Part shown: positions 30,520 through 39,371 of the stretch, in pieces | How the letters are laid out: every line of letters starts with the position of its first letter | Numbering within the stretch: the stretch's first letter is position 1 | Translations under genes and position numbers: made by a program | Notes under the pieces: generated by a model | Database searches by the model: none | The model's input: only the letters and a program-made list of their open reading frames with translations | Told to the model about the DNA's origin: nothing | From: Woeseia sp. | GTDB taxonomy: Bacteria > Pseudomonadota > Gammaproteobacteria > Steroidobacterales > UBA11654 | Length of the DNA: 55,000 nt | Assembly (NCBI GenBank): GCA_019653755.1 | Contig: BPCL01000008.1 | Coordinates: forward strand, 1-55,000 | Reading direction: 5' to 3'

Positions 30520-31249
30520 ATGAAACACAAAAATATTTTTGGACGTATTGCTTACACTTCGAAGAAGCCAGAACTGATGGATCAATCCAGAGGTTATGAG
30601 ACCTTTCACATCACTAAACACGGAGATGGGAAGCTCACATTGAGAGCACACTGTGAAATAGAAGAGCCTGAACCAACAGTCATGCGCGATGTTATCTTGT
30701 CGACAGATCATAATAATAAACCTATAGATTGTTTTATTCGCTTAACTGTGGGTGATGAATTTATGGGTTCTGGTTGGTTTTGTTTTGATTTAGACGAAAC
30801 AGGTGATGGCATTATCGAGTGTGAATCATATGGACCGTCGATAGATCGGATTTCACAAAAACAAAAAACCAATGGAAGATTCCATTCCTTCGGCACCCAT
30901 CCTATCGTTGGCGATGGATTTAATTGCAAGTCGATTGATATTTCAAACGGTCCAGTATAGAGCAGATGCGATGTTTTATGCCTTCTCTAGACCATAGAGG
31001 GGCCACACCGCCTATGATTTCAGAATTAACCATAGGTTGCCAATATCATGGCAAAGAGGAGATAGCTGTTAAAGCTGGGACATTTCTTTGTCATCACTTT
31101 AGTTATATTGATGATGTAGGATTTAACCAAGGTATCAAACACCCCCTTATGACATTTGGTTAACTAAAGAAGACTTTATTGTTGTTCAAGCCAGAGTATC
31201 TGGTTATATGCAAACAAGTTATGAATTAGTTGAGCTGCATTACGATTGA
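30520..31249 (+). CDS. Conserved hypothetical protein (at least two frameshifts)
   Basis: I do not recognise this protein. Three frames joined (breaks near 30960-30990 and 31150) give about 240 residues. Features include ERGYETFHI-like RGYETFHITKHGDGKLTLRA near the start, CFIRLTVGDEFMGSGWFCFD, SIDRISQKQKTNGRFHSFGT, and a late VQARVSGYMQTSYELVELHY. No signal peptide, membrane segment or catalytic motif is obvious, and the composition suggests a beta-rich soluble protein. It is divergent from rsmE and marks the boundary between housekeeping genes and the accessory region. Confidence 0.6.
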
Positions 31250-31283
31250 TTTTTATTACGCGACCATCCCTTCTTCGAACTAT

Positions 31284-31308
31284 TTTTAGACTTCTTTGCC
31301 GGACATAA
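31284..31308 (+). repeat. Direct repeat, copy 1 (about 25 nt)
   Basis: This stretch, just beyond the stop of the VOC gene, contains TTTTAG, CTTCTTTG and GGACATAA in order and aligns with 34162-34187 over about 22 positions with one single-base gap. The two copies are in the same orientation about 2.9 kb apart and bracket the VOC, FAH and amidohydrolase genes. Confidence 0.45.
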
Positions 31309-31311
31309 GTT

Positions 31312-32169
31312 TTATGGCCTTTTCAGTTCGCCCTCCGGTACCCCAAACATTGGCATTCTCAGGACCGGGATCCATTCTTTTGGGGTCCACTCATCTCCAT
31401 CCGATACTTCAATCAACTCCGATGTAAACTCCAAGACAAAACTATCTGGACCTTCAAAATAACAAAAGCAGTTGTCTCCAGGGCCATGTCTTCCTGGACC
31501 CCATAAGGGTTCATGACCAGCATTGGCCATCACTCCAATTCGCCTCATCATTGCGTCTAAGTCCTCAACATGGAAGGCAACATGATTTAGTGAGGAGTTG
31601 TCGCTTTTCTCGACACCCAAAACATGGTGTTGTTGGTTACAGCGCAAGAAAAAAAATAGATCGTTCTTATACCAATCCGCCAGTTTTAGCCCAAGACAGT
31701 TGATATAAAAGTCTTTGAGGGCAACATTATCAGGCGAATTTAAAACAAGGTGGCTTAATCGCTGGGGTGCAAAAGGGTCTTTTTCTTTATTTTTATTAGT
31801 TTTGGTGGTTGCACTTAGTTCAATTTTTGTACCGTCCAAGTCCAGTAAGTGAAATCCATAGTATCCGCCTGGTATGGCCAACTTATGTGGTTTATCCAGT
31901 AATTTTTGACCGCTGGCCTTTAACTCAGCAAAAGAGTTGTCCACTTCTTGAGGAGATTCCAAGGCAAACCGGATTGTTTCAATACCATGTTGATTGTCAG
32001 GCACCAGCCCTAAAATAAATCCCTCGTCTCCTGTCGCCTCAAAAAAGACATTGTTACCTTGTTTGGAGTCAATTTTTTTTAGACCCCATAGAGTTTCATA
32101 AAATTCTACAGCCTCTTCAATTTTGGTGCTTTTTAGAATCAGTCCGCGTAAATTGGTTATGTTTATCAT
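31312..32169 (-). CDS. VOC-family extradiol dioxygenase-like protein
   Basis: A two-domain vicinal-oxygen-chelate protein of 285 residues. The second module carries all three ligands expected for a type I extradiol ring-cleaving dioxygenase: His140 (RLSHLVLNS), His196 (LNHVAFHVEDL) and Glu247 (FVLEFTSE), with WGPGRHGPGDNCFCYF between. The first module (about 5-120) lacks an obvious full set. This supports Fe(II)-dependent ring cleavage, as in catechol 2,3-dioxygenase-type enzymes. It is divergent from the FAH-family hydrolase, which often acts on ring-cleavage products. The substrate is unknown. Confidence 0.83.
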   Translation of the reverse strand: MINITNLRGLILKSTKIEEAVEFYETLWGLKKIDSKQGNNVFFEATGDEGFILGLVPDNQHGIETIRFALESPQEVDNSFAELKASGQKLLDKPHKLAIPGGYYGFHLLDLDGTKIELSATTKTNKNKEKDPFAPQRLSHLVLNSPDNVALKDFYINCLGLKLADWYKNDLFFFLRCNQQHHVLGVEKSDNSSLNHVAFHVEDLDAMMRRIGVMANAGHEPLWGPGRHGPGDNCFCYFEGPDSFVLEFTSELIEVSDGDEWTPKEWIPVLRMPMFGVPEGELKRP

Positions 32170-32305
32170 GCTCTTACTAGTGTATGACCTGAACGTTGAT
32201 TATGGTAAAGACTTGGGTTAGTGTACAGTCGAGAATTGTCTATGTAAACTTGCGGAGATACTCTGTTTGCTGGATAGTTATATTAACTTCTATTGAGAAA
32301 AAACA

Positions 32306-33193
32306 ATGTTTCGACTTTTGACCTATCGAGACAAACAAGGGGATAATCGGCCTGGGATTCTGGTCGATCAGTCGATCTATGATATTGGCGAAGAGTTTAT
32401 ATCTGTTCTTGAGATACTCAATAACTGGGCAACAACCGAGCCCAAGCTCATGGAAATAGGCCAGCGGTTAGCACAGCACCCCAATGCTACAGGCACCCCT
32501 ATTAATGAAGTTACATTGGCTCCACCAATCTTATTTCCTGGTGCACTCTATTGTGCCGGCGCCAACTATGCCGACCATGTGCTTGAGATGTCAGGCAAAC
32601 CTCCACCTCCTGAAAACACTAAACCTTATTTTTTTATCAAATCTACACGCGGGACTATTATTGGTGCCAATGAGACAATACATCTTCCTAAATACTCCAA
32701 TCAAGTGGACTGGGAAGCTGAGATTGGCATCGTTATCGGGCAAGAAGCACGCAACGTCAGTGAAGTTGATGCAATGGATTTTGTCGCTGGTTTTACTATT
32801 GTCAATGATTTGTCTGCTAGAGATTATACAAAACGATATGATGTGCCTTTCTTATTCGACTGGATTGGACAAAAGTGCTTTGATACTGGTTGCCCCATGG
32901 GTCCTTGGATTACACCGAAGTCAGCTATAGATGATCCACATAACTTAGGGATTAAGCTGATGGTTAATAACGAAGTGAAGCAAAACTCTTCAAGCAAAGA
33001 GATGATTTTTAAATGCGAACATCAAATTGCTTATCTCAGTCAACACGTCACATTGTATCCAGGTGATGTAATTGCCACCGGAACACCTGCGGGTTGCGGT
33101 ATGCCACAGAAGGATTTTTTAAAACCTGGAGATATTGTAACAATTGAAATAGATGGTTTAGGCGTTCTTTCCAACCCTGTTCATAGTAGTTAA
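32306..33193 (+). CDS. Fumarylacetoacetate hydrolase family protein
   Basis: A 295-residue FAH-fold protein. It has PGALYCAGANYADHVLEM, PYFFIKSTRGTIIG, the metal ligand pair in VDWEAEIGIVIG, the Asp in IVNDLSARDYTKR, FDTGCPMGPWITPKSAI and TGTPAGCGMP. Such enzymes hydrolyse or decarboxylate ring-cleavage products (5-carboxymethyl-2-hydroxymuconate, acylpyruvates, 2-hydroxymuconate). Placed divergently from an extradiol-like enzyme, it is likely the next step of the same pathway. The exact substrate cannot be read from sequence. Confidence 0.87.
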   Translation: MFRLLTYRDKQGDNRPGILVDQSIYDIGEEFISVLEILNNWATTEPKLMEIGQRLAQHPNATGTPINEVTLAPPILFPGALYCAGANYADHVLEMSGKPPPPENTKPYFFIKSTRGTIIGANETIHLPKYSNQVDWEAEIGIVIGQEARNVSEVDAMDFVAGFTIVNDLSARDYTKRYDVPFLFDWIGQKCFDTGCPMGPWITPKSAIDDPHNLGIKLMVNNEVKQNSSSKEMIFKCEHQIAYLSQHVTLYPGDVIATGTPAGCGMPQKDFLKPGDIVTIEIDGLGVLSNPVHSS

Positions 33194-33225
33194 CCAACTG
33201 AGAAATTGGATTTTGCTGCTTGAGT

Positions 33226-34065
33226 CTACAAGCCTAGTATTGATTCGGCATTTCTATGAAAGAATTTTTCAAGCATATCATCGCTGTAACCCATTTGGTC
33301 CCATTCTGACAAGATTCTTTTATAGGGAATGCTGGGATAGTCGCTACCAAACATAACTTTGTCCTTTAGGCGACTACGAATGTCTTTTTTTAAACTGTCC
33401 GGTAAGTATTTTGGAGACCATCCAGACATTTCCCAAAAAACATTACCTTTATGCAGGGCAACAGCTGTTGTTTCATCAATCCAGGGATAACCTGGATGCG
33501 ACATAATTATTGTAAGGTCTGGAAAATCAGCAGCAAGGGCATCTATAGATGCAGGATGAGCATTTCTAGTTTTAGCACCAAGCCCGCCTGGAGTGCCTGC
33601 GCCCATTCCCGTCATGCCCACATCAATCATAACTGGTGCTTTTAGTTGTGTAATCTCATCCCACAAAGGATAAAAGCTTTTATCATCAACGCGAATATGT
33701 TGCATTATTGGATGAAAATGAAAACCAATCATATTGAGGTCATTGATGGCATGCTTTGCTTCCTCAATGGCAGCTTCACCAAGAGCAGGCTCAATAGCTG
33801 CCCATGCCTGAATTATGGTGTCATGCCTATCTCGCATCCCAGCAACATAGTTGTTGTCGCAAGGAGGGGTTTTGATTGTGGTAGTCAAATCAAGTGCAAC
33901 CAACATCGCTTCTATACCAAATTCCTTAAATTCAGCAACAACCTCTTCTTCAGTTTTTGCTTGCCAAGCTCTTCCCCAATATTTTTCTAATGCCTCTACA
34001 TAAGGGCCTTGGCAATCAATCCATTTTTGGGTATTTGGGTAGCAATGCAGGTCAATGATTCTCAT
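33226..34065 (-). CDS. Amidohydrolase family protein (ACMSD/decarboxylase-like)
   Basis: A TIM-barrel amidohydrolase-2 member of 279 residues. It has the N-terminal IIDLHCYPNTQKW, GFHFHPIMQHIRVDD, PVMIDVGMTGMG, LTIIMSHPGYPWIDETTAVA, MFGSDYPSIPY and ends FFHRNAESILGL, all in family order. The usual first metal motif HxH reads HCY here (His7, Tyr9), so one expected ligand is missing. Relatives include 5-carboxyvanillate and gamma-resorcylate decarboxylases and lactone hydrolases. Decarboxylation or hydrolysis of an aromatic or ring-cleaved acid is plausible. Confidence 0.8.
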   Translation of the reverse strand: MRIIDLHCYPNTQKWIDCQGPYVEALEKYWGRAWQAKTEEEVVAEFKEFGIEAMLVALDLTTTIKTPPCDNNYVAGMRDRHDTIIQAWAAIEPALGEAAIEEAKHAINDLNMIGFHFHPIMQHIRVDDKSFYPLWDEITQLKAPVMIDVGMTGMGAGTPGGLGAKTRNAHPASIDALAADFPDLTIIMSHPGYPWIDETTAVALHKGNVFWEMSGWSPKYLPDSLKKDIRSRLKDKVMFGSDYPSIPYKRILSEWDQMGYSDDMLEKFFHRNAESILGL

Positions 34066-34161
34066 TTTTTAAGCCATTCAATCTATTAGTATTTATTGTC
34101 ATTGATTTGATAGTGTATGGCAAGAGCAGCGATTTTACTTTGATGAATACCCGATGTAAAC

Positions 34162-34187
34162 TTTTAGGTCTTCTTTGTAGGACATAA
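34162..34187 (+). repeat. Direct repeat, copy 2 (about 26 nt)
   Basis: Second copy of the 31284-31308 element, with TTTTAG, CTTCTTTG and GGACATAA in the same order and spacing to within one base. It lies in the 146-bp divergent gap between the amidohydrolase and SDR genes, 25 bp before the SDR start. Confidence 0.45.
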
Positions 34188-34211
34188 AAATAACTATATA
34201 AATTAGCATAA

Positions 34212-34976
34212 ATGGGCAATACAAAACGAGTCGCTTTGGTTACAGGTTCAGCTAGTGGGATAGGCTCGGCTGTTGCAATCAAACTATCAAGTGAGGGTTT
34301 TAATACCATAGTGAACTACAGTCAAAGCGCTGACTCTGCAAGCAATACTGCTGAGAAATGTAATGCAGCTGGATCAGACACTCTCTTGGTTCAATGCGAT
34401 GTCTCTAATGAAACTAGTGTTATAAGTATGTTAAGTGACATTGAAAAAAAATATGGCAGGCTGGATGTAGTTGTTAATAATGCGGGCACCTCAATTAGCA
34501 CGCTTGCAAAAGACTTTGACAAAGTTAGTGAAGAAGAGTTTGATCGAGTGCTTGCTGTCAATGTGAAGGGTATGTTTTTGGTTGCGAAACACTCTAAGGG
34601 ATTACTTAGCAAAGGTATTGATCCTTGCATTATAAACACTGCCTCTATTGTTGGCCTTCGGCCGGGTCCCCAGCCTTTGCCGTATTCTGCCTCAAAGGCA
34701 GCTGTCATTTCTATGACACAATCACTAAGTTTTGCATTAGGCCCAAAAGTTCGCGTCAACGCTGTGGCTCCTGGATGGATGGAAGGTGAATGGATGGAGC
34801 GCATGTTGGGGGAAAACTATGAGAAGCTCATGGAGCGCAGGTCAAAAATGACGCCTCTAAAGCGTTGTGCCACCTCTGAAGATGTCGCCGAGGTAGTTTA
34901 TGCACTAATTGAGCATATGCATTTTGTCACGGGAGAGACTGTCATCATTGATGGTGGTTTTGCCAATACCACTTGA
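34212..34976 (+). CDS. Short-chain dehydrogenase/reductase
   Basis: A classical SDR of 254 residues using NAD(P). It has the cofactor motif VTGSASGIGSAVA, CDVSNE, VVVNNAGTSIS, the catalytic Ser in NTASIVGLRP, Tyr and Lys in YSASKAAVISM, and the C-terminal VIIDGGFAN. It resembles FabG-like oxidoreductases. It opens a plus-strand set with the adenylating enzyme, the hydroxyisobutyrate-dehydrogenase-like gene and YciI, so it probably oxidises or reduces an intermediate in the same pathway. Confidence 0.88.
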   Translation: MGNTKRVALVTGSASGIGSAVAIKLSSEGFNTIVNYSQSADSASNTAEKCNAAGSDTLLVQCDVSNETSVISMLSDIEKKYGRLDVVVNNAGTSISTLAKDFDKVSEEEFDRVLAVNVKGMFLVAKHSKGLLSKGIDPCIINTASIVGLRPGPQPLPYSASKAAVISMTQSLSFALGPKVRVNAVAPGWMEGEWMERMLGENYEKLMERRSKMTPLKRCATSEDVAEVVYALIEHMHFVTGETVIIDGGFANTT

Positions 34977-34995
34977 GAAATAAAGAGGTATAGAG

Positions 34996-36657
34996 GTGTT
35001 AGAAGGGTTCACTCCATTTCCAGAGGAATTTGTTCAAAGGTATCGTGAAAAAGGCTATTGGCAAGACTCAACTTTGGCCAATACATTTAGTGAAGTTTGC
35101 AGAAAGTATGCCAATAGGGTCGCTGTTTGTGATGCTAAAACTGAGATTACATATTCCGAGCTAGATGAAACAGCTACCAATTTGTCGCTAAATTTCCTTG
35201 ATATAGGTTTGCGAAGTGGTGATCACGTTGTTTTGCAGCTTGGAAATGTTTTAGAGTTTGTATACACCTACTTTGCTTTCCTAAAAATTGGTGTAAGGCC
35301 AATCCTCGCTCTTCATACACATCGATATCGTGAACTCAAACAATTTGTAGAAATTTCAAAAGCAGTTGGAATCTGTACAGCTGATAAGTCAAAAGACTGT
35401 GACTTTTCAGATATCGTGAATCGGATAGAGCTTGAGTGCCCATCGCTAAAAACAAAAATCATGTTAGGTGAGGTTGCCGATGGTTTCCATTCTCTCTCCA
35501 GCTTGATAACAAAAGAAGCTATTAGAAACCCATCAGAAATTGAACAAATCCAAAAAACAATTGATCCTTGTGAGCCAGCATTATTTTTACTCTCTGGAGG
35601 AACTACTGGAATTCCAAAGCTTATCCCAAGAACTCATAATGACTATGTTTGTAATTCCAAGCTGGCAGCAAAACATACTGAAATTGACTCAAGTTCAGTT
35701 TTGCTAGCAGTATTACCAATTGCACATAATTTACCTTTGGCCTGCCCAGGCATGCAAGGCTTTATGCTGACTGGAGCAAAAATAGTCCTCCACAACAGTA
35801 CGCGTGCCACAGAGGTATTTAGTCTCATTGAAAAATACAAGGTTACGCATATTCATATTGTCCCTGCGCTTCTCATTATTTGGATGCATGATCCACTGGT
35901 AAAGGAGCATAACCTAAGTTCAATACAAGTCATTCAATCTGGTGGACAGAGACTCCAACCAGAAACCCGGATACTTACTGAAAAACTTTTGGTTAATTGT
36001 ACTGTTCAGGAAAACTTTGGGATGGCAGAAGGAATGCTTATGTATGTCCGCCTTAATGATCCTATAGATGTCCGTCGGGAAACAGTAGGTCGAGCAATGT
36101 GTGAAGACGATGAGATTATGCTTTTGGATGAAAACGACCTTCCGGTGAAGCCTGGCGAAGTCGGTGAATTTTGTGCGCGTGGTCCTTACACACTTCGTGG
36201 TTATTTCAACGCCCCGGAGCATAACGTACGAGCTTTTACCAAGGATGGTTTTTATCGCTCTGGAGACCTAATGCGACAACACAAATCAGGTAACTATATT
36301 GTCGAAGGTAGAAAAAAAGACCTTATCAATAGAGGAGGAGAAAAAATATCTGCTGAAGAAGTAGAAAACCTAATTTTAAGCATCCCTAAGATTAAAAATG
36401 TTGCTTGCGTTGCTATGCCGGATCCTATTTTGGGTGAAAAAATGTGTGCCTTTGTTATTGTCAAAGACAATGAAAAATTAACACTTGATGAGCTAAACAA
36501 AATGTTGCTACAAAATGAAATTGCAAAATTTAAACTTCCTGAGAGGCTTGAAATCGTGGACAAGTTTCCTTTGTCAACTTTTGGCAAGGTCTCCAAAAAA
36601 GATCTTGTTGCCATAGTGACTAAAAAACTGCAGCAAAACGACGAAAGAGGAGCATGA
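34996..36657 (+). CDS. Aryl-acid adenylating enzyme (DhbE/EntE-like AMP-dependent ligase)
   Basis: An ANL-superfamily enzyme of 553 residues. It carries FLLSGGTTGIPKLIPRTHND (A3), VQENFGMAEGMLMYVRLNDP (EntE/DhbE-type A5), YRSGDLM (A7), GRKKDLINRGGEKISAEEVE (A8) and a late STFGKVSKKDL with the catalytic Lys (A10). EntE/DhbE make acyl-adenylates of dihydroxybenzoate for siderophores. There is no carrier protein, NRPS or isochorismate gene here, so a CoA ligase role on a benzoate-like acid is more likely. The start is GTG with a close AGAGG site. It overlaps the next gene by 4 bp. Confidence 0.87.
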   Translation: MLEGFTPFPEEFVQRYREKGYWQDSTLANTFSEVCRKYANRVAVCDAKTEITYSELDETATNLSLNFLDIGLRSGDHVVLQLGNVLEFVYTYFAFLKIGVRPILALHTHRYRELKQFVEISKAVGICTADKSKDCDFSDIVNRIELECPSLKTKIMLGEVADGFHSLSSLITKEAIRNPSEIEQIQKTIDPCEPALFLLSGGTTGIPKLIPRTHNDYVCNSKLAAKHTEIDSSSVLLAVLPIAHNLPLACPGMQGFMLTGAKIVLHNSTRATEVFSLIEKYKVTHIHIVPALLIIWMHDPLVKEHNLSSIQVIQSGGQRLQPETRILTEKLLVNCTVQENFGMAEGMLMYVRLNDPIDVRRETVGRAMCEDDEIMLLDENDLPVKPGEVGEFCARGPYTLRGYFNAPEHNVRAFTKDGFYRSGDLMRQHKSGNYIVEGRKKDLINRGGEKISAEEVENLILSIPKIKNVACVAMPDPILGEKMCAFVIVKDNEKLTLDELNKMLLQNEIAKFKLPERLEIVDKFPLSTFGKVSKKDLVAIVTKKLQQNDERGA

Positions 36658-37532
36658 AAAAAATCATTGGATCGATAGGCCTTGGCAACATTGGTGAGCC
36701 AATGGCGATCAATCTTATTCAGTCAGGTTATAGTGTGATTGGCTTTGATGTTATAGAAAAACCTGAGTTTGTTTCGGCAGGTGGGCTTCAGGTCAAAACA
36801 GTTGAGGAAATATGCAAGCAGACAGATTTGATTGTACAAAGCCTTCCAAATGTTCAGGCTTTGGAAACAACTGTTGATGCACTCATAGAGTTTGGACATA
36901 GTGGTCAAATTATTATTGAGCTCAGCAGTTACCCACTAAAAAATAAAAAACTCCAAGCATCTCGATTAGCAGAACATGGCATAACCATGCTTGATTGTGA
37001 AATTAGCGGTTTACCATTTATGGTTGAGAATCGTTCAGCAACTATTTTTCAATCAGGTCATCAGCCCACTATTGAGTCTATCCAGGTAGTTTTTGAAGCA
37101 ATGACAAACAAGCGTGTTAACTTGGGCGAATTTGGTGCAGCCACTAAAATGAAGTTACTCGCCAATATGATGGTTGCTATTCACAATTCTGTTGCAGGAG
37201 AGGTCCTCAATCTTGCTCAAAAAGCAGATATTGATCTTGATGAAGCGATTAAGGCTCTATCAAAAAGCGCCGCAGGGTCTGTAACATTTTCCAATAAAGC
37301 ACCCATAATGATCACGCGCGAGTTTGAGTCTGGTGCTGGTCCTTTTAGGCATATGTTTAATTATTTGCATCGTGTTTCTGAGCTTGCAAAAGACGTCGGA
37401 GCCTCAACCCCGTTATTGGATACAATACATCAATACTATGAAAAAGCTGAAGCTGAAGGACGTGCAGACCAAGATATAGCCGCTATAATTGAAATTCTTG
37501 AAGAGGAATCAAGCGTCAAAAAAAACAAATAA
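36654..37532 (+). CDS. NAD(P)-dependent oxidoreductase, 3-hydroxyisobutyrate dehydrogenase family
   Basis: A beta-hydroxyacid dehydrogenase of 292 residues. It has the Rossmann start IGLGNIGEPMAINLIQSGYS, IVQSLPNVQAL, MLDCEISGLPFMVENRSATI (substrate-binding region) and the catalytic Lys in GAATKMKLLANMMVAIHNS. The family oxidises 3-hydroxyisobutyrate, tartronate semialdehyde and related hydroxyacids. Its ATG overlaps the ligase stop (ATGA), so they are co-translated. Substrate is unknown. Confidence 0.87.
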   Translation: MKKIIGSIGLGNIGEPMAINLIQSGYSVIGFDVIEKPEFVSAGGLQVKTVEEICKQTDLIVQSLPNVQALETTVDALIEFGHSGQIIIELSSYPLKNKKLQASRLAEHGITMLDCEISGLPFMVENRSATIFQSGHQPTIESIQVVFEAMTNKRVNLGEFGAATKMKLLANMMVAIHNSVAGEVLNLAQKADIDLDEAIKALSKSAAGSVTFSNKAPIMITREFESGAGPFRHMFNYLHRVSELAKDVGASTPLLDTIHQYYEKAEAEGRADQDIAAIIEILEEESSVKKNK

Positions 37533-37558
37533 CACATAGCCCTGCAACGGAGAAGAAA

Positions 37559-37933
37559 ATGTCTGAAAAATCAGCTGAAGTAGAAGCCATAAAAAGCAAG
37601 ATGCTAAAAAAATCCTATTATTTAATGTTCCGAAATGTTGTTGATGGCAGTCGTGTGCCTGACTTGATGTTGGATCATTATCAATGGTTGATCAACCTAG
37701 AAAAACAAGGCAAAGTTTTTGCTTCTGGTCCAATGTTCGATAAGGAGGGAGAAAAGTCTGCTGGAATCACTGTTTTTAGCACGGAAACATGGGAGGAGGC
37801 AGAAGCTTTAGCAGCTGATGATCCATTTTGTGCTTCAGGTGCCATGGAATTTTCACTTAAGCGCTGGCAAATCAATGAGGGTAGAATTAATATTGCCGTA
37901 GATTTTTCAGACAGTACCTTCTCGATCGCTTAG
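37559..37933 (+). CDS. YciI family protein
   Basis: A 124-residue ferredoxin-like (dimeric alpha-beta barrel) protein. Motifs are SYYLMFRNVVDGSRVPDLML, HYQWLINLEKQGKVFASGPM, SAGITVFSTETWEEAEALAA and the ADDPFCASGAM turn typical of YciI. Some relatives act as muconolactone isomerase-like or dehalogenase-like enzymes; most are uncharacterised. It follows the dehydrogenase by 26 bp with a clear GGAGAA ribosome site. Confidence 0.87.
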   Translation: MSEKSAEVEAIKSKMLKKSYYLMFRNVVDGSRVPDLMLDHYQWLINLEKQGKVFASGPMFDKEGEKSAGITVFSTETWEEAEALAADDPFCASGAMEFSLKRWQINEGRINIAVDFSDSTFSIA

Positions 37934-37961
37934 ATTAACTAAATGGGCCTGTTGGCTGCTA

Positions 37962-39291
37962 TTAGGCTTCTGGTTTATCTGGATGAGATAATTTTATATA
38001 GATAGCAAATAACAAAACACCGGCGTTAATGATCCCCATAAAAAGGAAGGGTCCTGTATACGTCCAGTTGTCAAAAAGATATCCTCCAACACCAGATGCC
38101 AAGAGCATTCCTGTAGCTCCAGCAGCAGTAAAAGTTCCTATCACAGAACCCCTCGTTTTTGGAGGAGCGTTCTGTCCAATCAGAGCTATTGATGACATGA
38201 TACAAGCCCCTTCACCCAACCCAAGTATTATAGCGGCAGCAAATATCGTGTCGCCTAAAGGGTCTGAGATTGTTCCCATAAAAGTGTAGCCAACAGCAGA
38301 CATGGAAAAAGCAATGATTATCCCAGTAATTCTATCTACTCGATCTAAAATGCTCCCCATAATTGGAGCACTTAACAAAACAGTGAGCGTAATTAGAGGC
38401 ACTATCATGCGTCCTCGACTATAGCCTTCCTGAATATCAAGCCCTAAGTCTGCTGTATGACGCACGAACCAAAGAAATGTAAATGCTCCAACAACAACCA
38501 TATCGCCACGTGCAGCCATACTCGCAAAATAAGCCAGAGTTATTTTTGGGTTAAATTTTGCTTCACGGAAGCCTTCCGCAAGCAATTCAAGAAGCGGTTT
38601 TTTCTTGGTTGTCTCCCTGTGAATCGTAGCAGGTTTCAACCCAAATGCAGCAATCATTGTTCCACAAACTGCGATCAATACAGCGATAATAAAAACAGCA
38701 GCTACAGAGTCTACCGAGCTAAACCCTTGGCTTTGTAAAATGCCAGGGACCTGTGTTAAACCAAGTGAGGCAGTAATTGCACCAATACTTTGCATGAAAT
38801 TTAATCCTCCCATCCATTTGCCACGAGATCTTTCCTGAGAGTAATCTCCTGTAAAGACCAACAAGACTGTAGATGCAAAGGCAATGCCGACACCAAAAAT
38901 AGCTCGAGCTACATACAATAAAGATGCGCTCTCAGCCATTGGATATAGTGCATAGGCCAATCCAATAAGCAGTGTGCCCCCACAAAAAATCGGTCGTCTA
39001 CCATATTTATCAGCAAGCGCTCCCTGCAATTCCTGTCATAGCGATTACTATGAGTTCCTGCATGACGGTAAGATTACCCACTAACAACCCCTGTTCTGGT
39101 CCAGGTATCTTCAGCTGAACTTCAAAAACATAGGGTTGCATATAATGCACCAATGAGAAAATAACGTTGTTAATCATGGCCACAGCAAAAAAGCTGATTG
39201 CATTTATTGGGCCAATGCCTGGCATCAACCAAAGAGGACCGAGCTTTTGAGTGTTATTTGTAGAACTTGAGTTAGAGGCTTGGTTAATCAT
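37962..39291 (-). CDS. Major facilitator superfamily transporter (one frameshift)
   Basis: A 12-helix MFS permease of about 443 residues after joining two frames that break near 39015-39030. The N-terminus (MINQASNSSSTNN) is followed by helices and the loop motif between TM2 and TM3, GALADKYGRRPIFCGGTLLI, where the break falls. Later parts include VGIAFASTVLLVFTGDYSQE and GLGEGACIMSSIALIGQNAP. Its place inside the catabolic cluster, convergent with YciI, suggests import of the pathway substrate. Multidrug export is the alternative. Confidence 0.85.
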
Positions 39292-39371
39292 TTTTTATAT
39301 AAATTATTGTTTTTGAGTATACCAAAATCATGTAAGGTAAGACTCAATAAACACTTGAGGATAAGCAAACT

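Noticed and set aside
33451-33990. Plus-strand open frames opposite the amidohydrolase
   Set aside because: Low-quality composition and full overlap with a clear gene on the other strand.
34996-36657. Siderophore synthesis cluster based on the EntE/DhbE-like gene
   Set aside because: No isochorismate synthase, carrier protein or NRPS in the window, and neighbours are catabolic.
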